Below, piece by piece: positions 12,601-24,600 of a stretch of DNA of 64,000 nt. The notes beneath the pieces are model-generated. The model saw only the letters and a program-made list of their open reading frames with translations, did no database searches and was not told the DNA's origin. This DNA is from Haematobia irritans (taxonomy: Eukaryota; Arthropoda; Insecta; Diptera; Muscidae). Where the stretch lies: contig NC_134401.1 of the NCBI RefSeq assembly GCF_050003625.1, forward strand, positions 94,714,852 through 94,778,851, read 5' to 3'. The position numbers were made by a program, and so were the translations under genes. Positions within the stretch are counted from its first letter, which is position 1; each line of letters opens with the position of its first letter.

Positions 12601-15600
12601 GTTGAAATTTGGTACGTGATGTTGGTATATGGTATCCAACAACCATGCAGGAATTGGTTCATATCAGTCCATAATTATATATAGCCCCCTAAAAACCCAT
12701 CCCCAGATTTGACCTCCGGTGGATAAGCAAAATTCATCCGATCTGATTGAAATTTAGTACGTGGTGTTAGTATATGGACTCTAAAAACCATGCAGGTATT
12801 GGTCCATATCAGTCCATATTTATATATAGCCTCCATATAAACCGATTCCGAGATTTGGTTTTGGACCTTCTTGGAGGAGCAAATTTCATCCGAGTCAGTT
12901 GAAATTTGGTACATTGTGCTAGTATATGGCTGTTAACAACCATGTCTAACTAGGTCCATATCGGTCTATAGTTATATATAGCCCTCAGATAAATCGATCC
13001 CCAATCACACAAAAATTAGTCCATATCAAGTTCATAATTGTAGCCGCCATATTTAAATTCTGGCTCTCCACGTACCGCGCAAAAGTCCATATCGATTCGT
13101 AATTATTTGTAGACTTACCTATACATAACTTGTTTGTCTAATATATACCACGTATGGAATAACTCACAATTTAGAAAACGACGGTAAGAAGTGTTAAGGT
13201 ACCTTGCCATCGGTAAGTATTAACACAACGCAAGAAATTCGATTGTGGATGACAGTCTTTCGCAGAAGTTTCTACGCAATCCATAGTGGAGGGTACATAA
13301 GATTCGGCCTGGCCGATCTTACGGCCTTATATACTTGTTTAAAGTGAAATTTATTTGTACATGAATAGTATAGTAAATATATTGCAGAAAGAAAATAAAA
13401 ATTCGGCAAGTGAGATTTGTATCCTAATTTTAATTTTGTTGAGCTTAGATTTAAAAGCAGATAGCTCCCTAAAAATGTCTTTATTTTGAAGAATACATCT
13501 TTGGCTAGCAACCTATACCAAAATCTTTAAGAGAAGATCCACATCTTTGAATTCCCGAGGTTTTAACTTAATCGAATGTTAAATTTCCAATATTCTCCTA
13601 TATTTTTTTCAGTTATTGAAGTTGCTACCAATTTTCATGGAAATTTTCATGACAAAATGGTTTATGAAATGAACAATGGGAAGAGATGTGAGTGGGGTAC
13701 ACCATCTAAACTAGAACCGAGTGAATTGCAGTATTATGAATTTTCGTTGGGAGAAGGAGCAAGTGAAGAAAATCGGGAATGGAAAACGCACTGGTGGTCT
13801 GAATATTCTTGGATATTTTGTAGGATAATGCAACAAATGTGGAGAGATAAGGTAATGAGTTGTATATGTCAATATTTTTTTTTTTTGCGAAAATGCATAT
13901 AAATCACATATATGGTAGTTACATAATAAAAAATAATAACCACATAGATAATTAAGTATTTACAAACAAAAAATCATCACAATTAATTGAGTGCTTCTAT
14001 TCTTTTCATTTGGTACTGTGCCAATCATGAATGTTATAACATTAATTACTACTTTCCCGCTACTAATAGGTCTCTCCGTAACATATCTGTATGTTGCAAT
14101 CACGCTAAAACCTTTAATAATGGAGATACTATAACGTGCTGAATCTTGGCATAGATTTCAGTTTTTATTTTAGTATATATCTATCCTTATTTTGATATGG
14201 TTCTGTGTAGAGAGCGTGCTGTTTGGAGATTTCCGACTGTTAATCTTTATATCCCTTGCACTACCGAATTAAAACTAATGTTAAAAATTTAAAATGTTTC
14301 TACTTTTTATACCAGCCACTATTGGATGGGAGTATATTAACTGTGATATTCATTGTGTAACACAGTGAACTATATAAATTGCCAAAATTTTATTTCTATA
14401 GAATATTTTGCCAAAATTTATTTCTATAGAAAATTTTGCCACAATTTTATTTCTATAGAAATTAATTGTCCACACCCTCAAAAAAAATCGCTTCTTTAAC
14501 ATATGTTCCAAACATATTTTGCAGGAAGCACATATATTATTGCATACTGCCGAAACATTAATATGTTTGTTTTATGTGAACATATTATATGTTTGGAAGC
14601 ATTTTGAGCCAAAAATATTATATGCTTGGAAGAATTTTTCCCAAACACGATTGTGCTCATTCCCTAACATACTCGTAATTTTCAAATTTTTTAGTTATTG
14701 GCACCTTTTTCTGTAATACAAATAATGTTGAAGAAATTATTCACTTTTATAAATTTTTTAAATTTTACCTTTCGCCTGCACGGAGAATCGAACCGAGGAC
14801 CATACAGTTTGTAAGCCAACACACTATCCACTGGGCTACGTAGCTGTTATAGTCACCAGTAGATAATTATCGTTTTAAGTTACATTTATATAGCATAGTT
14901 TGCAGCGCCCACGAGCCCATGCAAACATAACATTATTTAACAGAAACATACATTTGTTTGCCACGTGGAGCAGTGGTTAGCATGTCTGCCTTGCATGCAA
15001 AGGGTCGTGGGTTCAATCCCTGCTCCGACCGAACATTTTTTTTTTTTTTTTTTAATTTACACATTTATATTTATACTATATTAATTTTTTTTAAATGAAA
15101 CTTCGATATGTGCGTTATTATAGATTTATAGTCAGTAACAGTGCTTGATATAAACGAAATTGACTGATTTTTGGATAAAATATTATTTTTTATTGCAAAA
15201 ATAACAATCTTGTAATAAAAAACTGTTTTTGTACAAAACTTTGAAATTTGGAAGGAATTCAAAAACTAACAAAAGAAGAACGTGGAGTCGAGTATAAACA
15301 TACATACATAATTTTATAATATAAACATAAATTTATTTAGGAGTGAACAGTTTTTTACTAGCATTTAACACCATCGCTCTAAAATTCCTTTTATTTTTCT
15401 TTAATAATTCATTTTAAAGAAAATAAACTTTTTAAATTGTTTTAGCTGTAAAACTCGAACTTAATGCCCGCTTTTATATTTGATGGTGTCCGTCAACTCC
15501 TCGTGGACTACTTTTTAATAAAGAGGACTAAAGTTTGTTTTTTTACATTTCACTGTGTAATTTTTCACTATTTCCTCCTTATTTCATTTTACTGTCCCAA

Positions 15601-18600
15601 CTCTAAAAAGAGTATAGTGCCCTTTCGTTATTTTTAACGCACCAAGAAAAAAATTGTGCCCATAATGCCAAAATGATAAACAAAACACATGTCCACACAT
15701 ACATAAAATGCTGCTCTCAAGGCGAAAACATAAGCTGTTTGTTTTTCAAATGTCTATTCTCTTAGTTCAGAATGTATATTCTCTTTATTCAAATTAAATA
15801 ATATTTAGACTTAAACATATCAAATTTTTGGCCTTATCATAAAACAGTTTTCCGAAACAACATACAAGCGGTTTCACAGAAATTGTTCTCTTTTGACTCT
15901 TTTGCTGTGTTATATTGATATCTTTCGTCAACTCTCCCGGTTTCCATCTCTATTTCTCTCTATACTCTCTCTGTCGCTTTGAATAAAATATCACAACATA
16001 TGTATGTTTAGTCGAAATTTGTAAATTTATATATGTTTGTATTCACACATATGATTTTTATGAAACATTGATGCCCCAAACATAATATATTCTAACATAT
16101 TAACATAGATGTCCCAAACATTTAGTGTTAGTTTAGGAACATTACATGTTCGCACTTAAATATATTGTGGTTTAAAATCGTGCCCGAAACACATTTTGTT
16201 TATATCGGAACATATGAAAAACATATTTTTCTAACAGTGCAAAAGTTTATTTCTAAGAAAATTTACCAAACTTTTTATACCCTGCGCCACACTGTGGAAC
16301 AGGGTATTATAAGTTAGTGCATATGTTTGTAACACCCAGAAGGAGACGAGATAGACACATGGTGTCTTTGGCAATAATGCTCAGGGTGGGTCCCTGAGTC
16401 GATATAACCATGTCCGTCTGTCTGTGAACACATTTTTGTGATCAAAGTCTAGGTCGCAATTTAAGTCCAATCGCCTTAAAATTTGGCACATGTTCCTATT
16501 TTGGGTCAGAATAGAACCCTATTGATTTTGGAATAAATCGGTTCAGATTTAGATACAGCTCCCATATATATATTTGGCCCGATATGCACTAATATGGACC
16601 CAGCAGCCAGAGTTTTATACCGATTTGCTTGAAATTTTGTACAAACATAACACTTAGTCGTATAGTCAAGTGTGCAAAATTTGATTGAAATCGGTTCAGA
16701 TTTAGATATAGCTCCCATATATATATTTCGCCCGATATGGACTTATATGGCCCCAGAAGCCAGATTTTTTGCAGAATTTGGTTGAAATTTTGGACTAGGA
16801 GTACAATTAGTAGTATAGTCAAGTGTGCAAAATTTGATTGAAATCGGTTCAGATTTAGATATAGCTCCCATATACATCTTTCGCCCGATATGGACTAATA
16901 TGGTCGTAAAAGCCAGAGTTTTGGCCCAATTTGGTTGAAATTTTGCACAGGGAGTAGATTTTGCATTGTAGCTATGCGTGCCAAATTTGGTTGAAATCGA
17001 TTTAGATTTAGATATAGCTCCCATATATATCTTTCGCCCGATATGCACTTATATGGACCCAGAAGCCAGAGTTTTATGCCGATTAGCTTGAAATCTTGCA
17101 CAAAGAGTACAATTGGTAGTATAGTCATGTGTGCCAAATTTGATTGAAATCGGTTCAGATTTAGATATAGCTTCCATATATATTTTTTGCCCGATATGGA
17201 CTTATATGGCCCCAGAAGCCAGAGTTTTGGCCCAATTTGGTTCCAATTTTGCACTAGGAGTACAATTAGTAATATAGTCGTGTGTGCCAAATTTGATTGA
17301 AATCGGTTCAGATTTAGATATAGCTCCCATATATATGTTTTTCTGATTTCGACAAAAATGGTCAAAGTACCAACATTTTCCTTTTCGCCACTGCTTAGTC
17401 GAAAAGTTGTAAAAATGACTTTAATTTTCCTAAACTTCTAATACATATATATCGAGCGATAAATCATAAATAAACTTTTGCGACTTAAATTTTGAGTCTA
17501 CAGATTTTGTAGAAGTCTTTCAAATTCTGTCCAGATCGAGTGATATTTAAATGTATGTATTTGGACAAACCTATATATATAGCACCCAAAAATTTTGACG
17601 GATGTGATATGGTATGGAAAATTTAGATCTACAAAGTGGTGCAGGGTATAATATAGTCGGCCCCGCCCGACTTTAGACTTTCCTTACTTGTTTTCTATAG
17701 AAAATTTTGCCAAAATTTATTTCTATAGAAAATTTTGTCAAAATTTTATTTCTTTAGAAAATTTTGTCAATATTTTGTTGTTATAGCAAATGTTGCCAAA
17801 CTTTTATTCCTATAGAAAATTTTGTCATAATATTATTATACCCTCCACCATAGGATGGGGGTATATTAACTTTGTCATTCCGTTTGTAACACATCGAAAT
17901 ATTGCTCTAAGACCCCATAAAGTATATATATTCTGGGTCGTGGTGAAATTCTGAGTCGATCTGAGCATGTCCGTCCGTCCGTCTGTTGAAATCACGCTAA
18001 CTTCCGACTTGAAACTTGGCACAAGTAGTTGTTATTGATGTAGGTCGGATGGTATTGAAAATGGGCCATATCCGTCCACTTTTTCGTATAGCCCCCATAT
18101 AAACGACCCCCAAATTTGGCTTGCGATTGCTCTAAGAGAAGCAAATTTCATCCGATCCGGCTGAGATTTGGTACATGGTGTTAGTATATGGTCTCTAACA
18201 ACCATGGACCATATCGGTCCATAATTACGTATAGCCCCCATATAAACCGATCCCCCGATTTGGCTTGCGGAGCCTCTAAGAGAACCAAATTTCATCCGAT
18301 CCGGCTGAAATTTGGTACATGGTGTTAGTATATGGTCTCTAATGACCATGCAAAAATTGGTCCACATCGGCCCATAATTGTATATAGCCTCTTAGAGGCT
18401 CCCGAGTTGAAATTTCGTCCGTGGTGTTAGTATATTGGTGTTAGTATATTGTCTCTAACAACCATGCCAAAATTGGTCCATATCGGTCCATAATTATATA
18501 TAGCTCCCATATAATCCGATCCCCAGATTTGACCTCCGGAGCCTCTTAGAGGAGCAGAATTCATCCGATCCGGTTGAAATTGGTTTTTTTCACTGTACTT

Positions 18601-21600
18601 TAAAAAAAGTCGGACAAATGGAAGGCCCCCCTCATCGACCAAATATCGAAAAATAAAGTATCTGTTCTTTGCCTAGACGCCCTCTTCAACCTTCCTTGAA
18701 AATTTCAAGCAAATCGGACAATTTGGTTACAATTTTCAAAAGGTTGGGTAAGGGGGAGGCCCCCCTTCCCGTCCAAATATTGAAGAATCCCATAATAAAT
18801 TCATAACCTCACGGCGTGTTCTCTGTAAATGTAAAACATTTTTGTCGAACATTTTCCATCTGAAACAACTAAGGAAAGTCTAAAGTCGGGCGGGGCCGAC
18901 TATATTATACCCTGCACCACTTTGTAGATCTAAATTTTCGATACCATATCACATCCGTCAAATGTGTTGGGTGCTATATATATAGGTTTGTCGAAATACA
19001 TACATTTAAATATCACTCGATCTGGACAGAATTTGATAGACTTCTACAAAATCTATAGACTCAAAATTTAAGTCGGCTAATGCACTAGGGTGGGACACAA
19101 TGTTAGTAAAAAAATATGGGAAACATTTAAATCTGAAGCAATTTTAAGGAAACTTCGCAAAAGTTTAGAAAAATTAGAGTCATTTTTACAACATTTCGAC
19201 TAAGCAGTGGCGATTTAACAAGGAAAATGTTGGTATTTTGACCATTTTTGTCGAAATCAGAAAAACATATATATGGGAGCTATATCTAAATCTGAACCGA
19301 TTTCAATCAAATTTGGCACACACGACTATATTACTAATTGTACTCCTAGTGCAAAATTGCAACCAAATTGGGCCAAAACTCTGGCTTCTGGGGCCATATA
19401 AGCCCATATCGGGCGAAAAATATATATGGAAGCTATATCTAAATCTGAACCGATTTCAATCAAATTTGACACACATGACTATACGACTGTTATGTTTGTA
19501 CAAAGTTTCAAGCAAATCGGTATAAAACTCTGGCTGCTAGGTCCATATTAGTGCATATCGGGCGAAATATATATATGGGAGCTATATCTAAATCTGAACC
19601 GATTTCTTCCAAAATCAATAGAGTTCTATTCTGACCCAAATTAGGAACATGTGCCAAATTTGAAGGCGATTGGACTTAAATTGCGACCTAGACTTTGATC
19701 ACAAAAATGTGTTCACAGACAGACGGACGGACGGAGAGACGGACATGGTTATATCGACTCAGGGACCCACCCTGAGCATTATTGCCAAAAACACCATGTG
19801 TCTATCTCATCTCCTTCTGGGTGTTACAAACATATGCACTAACTTATAATACCTTGTTCCACAGTGTGGCGCAGGGTATAAAAATAAAATTATTTTATAA
19901 CAAAAGCAACTGCGATGTATTCAAATTATTCAAATTATAAATATTTGTAATATGCGCTGTATTTAAGAAAGTATTTTCCCGCTTTTCCGTTGAAATATTT
20001 CTTGAATTTTCTTTGCTATAAACCTCACAGAGCCCGAGACTTTTCCAAGGAATGCAAAACCGTGGAAATCCGTTCGTGCGTCTGGAGTCCAACGAATTCG
20101 CGTTTGGAGTTAAAGCGTCACGAAAGAAAACCCGACTTATTATACCCTCCGTCATACGATGGGGGTATATTATTCCGTTTGTAACACATCGAAATATTGC
20201 TCCAAAGTATATATATTCTGGGTTGTGGTGAAATTCTGAGTCGATCTAAGCATGTCCGTCCGTCTGTTGAAATCACGCTAATTTCCGAACGAAACAAGCT
20301 ATCGACTTGAAACTTGGCACAAGTAGTTGTTATCGATGTAGGTCGGATGGTATTGAAAATGGGCCATATCGGTCCACTTTTACGTATAACCCCCATATAA
20401 AGGGATCCTCAGATTTGGCTTTGGTACATGGTACAACTACGCAAAAATTGGTCCATATCGGTCCATAAATATATATAGCCCCCATATAAACCGATTCCCA
20501 GATTTAGTTTGCGGAGCCTCAAAGAGAAGCAAATTTCATCCGATGCGGTTTAAATTTGGTACGTGGTGTTAGTATATGGTCTCTAACAACCATGCAAAAT
20601 TGGTCCATATGGGTCCATAATTATATACAGTAATCCCTCGATTTACGTCGTGATTGGTTCCGGAATTTGGCGACGTTAATCGAAACGACGTAAACCCAAT
20701 TAAAAATTGCTAACACCCTGCAAGTATTTGGGTGATAGTTTTATCGTCTTTCGCTAAAATGTCACTACTTCGGATCGCCTGGAAGTTTTCTGGTAGTAAA
20801 AAAATCTCAAGCACAACAACAATAAAAACAACTATCGCGTGGGGTGTTTCCGTTTCGAAACTAAATCGACTTTAAAACATAGATTCCATACGACATAGCG
20901 AATTTTTCAATAGCACCTCTTTGAGAGTACATGTGTGTAAAAAGCCACTATCAGCCAACGAGCGTGGGTAGCACAGAGAGAAAGCCTCTGACTAGAAAAC
21001 GAAAGGTTCCGAGTTCAACGCTCGGTGCGGCTGATCATCATATTTATTTTTTAAAAAATAACTATCGCTTTTTTTACTTCTTTCGGTCACTGGTTTGATT
21101 CCCTGAGAACACTATCGCGTAGTGGGACATTTGTTCTCGAACGGGGACACTAACTCGATAAGAAAATGATATCGCCTTTGAAAGTTATATCTTCCAGGGC
21201 GAAACTACTTCGATACACTTTCAATAGAAAATGTTTGCAGGGTGCTTACTCCTAAGTCCATTTATGTATGTGTGTGCGTGTACATAATAGACAACTCCAA
21301 AAATAGAGGTAATTCTTACCGAACAAGTTTGTTGTTCGGTAAGAATTTTAGAAAAAAAATGTTTCGATGTCATCATCGATGATATTTATTTTACTTATGG
21401 AAGGCATTTCTGATAAAGTGGGCAAAAAAATTGACGACGTAAATCGAATGGCGACTTAAATCGAAGTTTGATGGAAAAATAAACTTGACGACGTAAATCG
21501 AAACAACGTAAACCGAGACGACGTAAATCGAGGGATTACTGTATAGCCCCCATATAAATCTATCCCCAGATTTGACCTCCGGAACCTCTTGGAGGAGCAA

Positions 21601-24600
21601 AATTCATCGGATTCGGTTGAAATTTGGTACATTGCGCTTGTATATGGCCGCTAACAGTCATGCAAAATTGGTCCATATCGGTTTATAGTTATATATAGCC
21701 GATCGGCAATCACACAAAAATTGGTCCATATTGCCAAAAATAATCTACCAAAATTTTATTTCTATAGAAATTTTTTCAAAAATTTTATTTCTATGGAAAA
21801 TTTTGCCAAAATGTTATTTCTATAGAAAATTTTGTCAAAATTTTTTTCTATAGCAAATTTTGTCAAAATTTTATTTCAATAGAAAATTTTGTCAAAATTT
21901 TATTTCAATAGAAAATTTTGTCAAAATTTTATTTCTATAGAAAATTTTGTCAAAATTTTATTTCTATAGAAAATTTTGTCAAAATTTTATTTCTATAGAA
22001 AATGTTGTCAAAATTTTATTTCTATAGAAAATGTTGTCAAAATTTTACTTCTATAGAAAATTTTGCCAAAATTTTATTTGTATAGAAAATTTTGTCAAAA
22101 TTTTATTTCTATAGAAAATTTATTTCTATAGAAATTTTTTTCCTTCTATAGAAAATGTTGTCAAAATTTTATTTTGTCAAAATTTTATTTCTATAGAAAC
22201 TTTAAACTTAATTATATACGTATTTAATCGGCCTTTTCGAGTTTAATATATACCACGTATGGACTATGTGGCATATATTACGGTATTAGGAAGTTTTAAG
22301 ATACCTTGCCATCGGCTTCAGTAGAAGTTTCTACGCAATCCATGGTGGAGGGTACATAAGCTTCGGCCTGGCCGAACTTACGGCCGTATATACTTGTTTT
22401 GTTTAATATATACCCCGTATGGACTAACTTACAATTTAGAAGACGTTGTTAAGAAGTTTTAAGATACTTTGCCATCGGCAAGTGTTACCGCAACCCAAGT
22501 AATTCGATTGTGGATGACAGTCTTTCGTAGAAGTTTTTACGCAATCCATGGTGGGGGGTACATAAGATTCGGTCTGGCCGAACTTACGGCCTTATATACT
22601 TTTTTATTAATATTTTTTCCTTTTTTTTAGAGTAATATAAAACTTACAATGGCCACCAATGTGGGAATGTCTTTTATACTGGGATATGCTTACTTTGGCA
22701 TTGGATACGATGCTCCTTTGGGAATGTTCAATTACAATTTGGCTTTGTTATCGGTGGTGCAATTTGTTTTCCTGTCGCTACCTGCCACTTTAACATATAG
22801 TAAGTATATCGATATATTATTCATTATGCCTACACTGAAAATAATATTGGAAAATAATATTATGAAAGATTTATAAAAGTTTATAATCTTTGCTTTAAAA
22901 ATTGTTGTCTTTAAATTTACGACGTAAATTTCCCTTAAATTAAAGAAAAACATTTTTAATTTAAAGAAATATTCTTTGAATTAACTTACATATAGAATCA
23001 ACAAAAATACACACAAAAACATAATTTTTGGATTCAATCACGAAATTAATTGATCCAAATAATTTAGTCCCATTCACGCACTTTCACGCTCAAAAAAATG
23101 AACTCTCTATTTCACTAAAGCCAATTTACCTTTATTTTACTTCATGGAATTATTATGTTTGAAGAAAGTTTCCTCTACTCTAATATTTTTTTGTGTACGT
23201 TAGTTAAATTAACTAAAACGAGGAAAAAATGTACACAAATGAAGGATAAAGATTAACTAAATTCGTGTCTTCCACAAAATAGTTCAATATTTCTTTAAAT
23301 TTGTAAATTTTACTGCAAATACTTTCATCAGGAACTTCGTATGTCACTAAAGGCATTCTTGCAATTTTGAACTCCAATTTTTTTCTTCAAACTACAAAAG
23401 TTTCTTTAACAAGTGCAAAAACCTAATTATGTCTAATAAATTTTCTTGAATTTGTCGAAAAATATTTACTTATTTTTATGACATCGGCGTGATGCCAGCG
23501 TTTGTTATACTGTTTAGTTAAAATTTTCTCAAAATATTCAAAATTTTCTAAAATTAATCGAAAATTGTCTTCCTGGTGGGTTCACTGTTTTTTCAGTGCA
23601 CGAGATTCATTTTGAATTTCATTTACGACTCACGTGATTTACACGTGAGTCACATGTGTTACGCGCACACTTCCAATGCAGAGCAGACGGTATCCCGACG
23701 ATGAGACACAAAAAATAATTTTTGGATTCAATCACGAAATTAATTGATCCAATTAATTTTTATATCTTATATCTTTATATCTTCAATCACAGCAATGATA
23801 GCATGCATCACTATAGTCAATTAAAAAATTAATTGATACTATTGACTAATGTAATTGATTTTTGTTTTAATTAAAATATTTGTTGAATCAATTAAATTGA
23901 TAATTTAATATTTTTGAAAATTCAATTAAAAGTTTAATTGGAAATAGTTTGGTGAATTTTTTTACGCTAATACTTATTTCGAAGATTTTGCATCTTTTGA
24001 TTAAGTATTTTACAATTACAAGAATTGCCAATTTATTTTTTTTACATTAACACCTTTATGATATATTACAAAAAGAGAACAAAAATTCTATAAATGAAAT
24101 CTGTATCCTATTTTAAATTCACTCACGTTTACGAAAAAATTTGATTTTCATTTACGCTCACGTACGACATATTTAAATTTAGTTCCATTCACGCACATTC
24201 ACGAGATTCAGTTTGAATTTCATTTACGACTCACGTTATTTACACATGTGTTACGCGCACACTTCCAATGCAGAGCAGATGGTATCCCGACAGGACTAGT
24301 TTATGAGTCCCCCAATGTTCGGGGAATTTTCCATTTACTAGGCCTGGTTGTATTCGTAGACCGTTAGTAGTAGTTCCGGGTATTTACTACACTGTTAGAA
24401 AAATATGTTTTTCATATGTTCTGATATAAAGAAAATGTGTTTCGGGCACAATTTTTAAACACAAGTCCAAACATGTAATGTTCCTAAACTAACACAAAAT
24501 GTTTGGGACACATATGTTAATATGTTAGAATATATTATGTTTGGGGCATGTATGTTTCATAAAAATAATATGTGTGAATGTAAACATATACAAATTTACA

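Larger units (their letters stand above)
14473..16239. mobile_element. Element E1, 1.77-kb word-tiled element with divergent tRNA-like pair
   Basis: The left end CACCCTCAAAAAAAATCGC and (right end reversed) CACTGTTAGAAAAATATG form an imperfect inverted repeat, with CA on each side. Both subterminal zones repeat ATATGTTT/AAACATAT/ACATATGT many times. The core holds two divergent tRNA-like segments (14774-14846 minus, 14960-15030 plus). It is inserted in the 29-bp minisatellite. E2 (24390-25157) and E3 (54396-55723) share its termini. Confidence 0.85.
20138..22396 (+). mobile_element. Family A element A6 with M insertion and minisatellite
   Basis: Head TATACCCTCCGTCATACGATGG, CCGTCCGTCTG tract, units up to 20625, element M (20628-21541), more unit sequence, a 29-bp array (21740-22200), the transition GTATTTAATCGGCCTTTTCG, and the tail with CATGGTGGAGGGTACATAAG, TTCGGCCTGGCCGAA and CGTATATACTTG. 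It shows the complete A layout with the minisatellite between the 153-bp array and the tail. Confidence 0.85.

Noticed and set aside
14774..15030. Functional tRNA genes
   Set aside because: A and B boxes are clear but acceptor stems do not pair well and the same modules recur inside mobile elements, so I call them tRNA-like.
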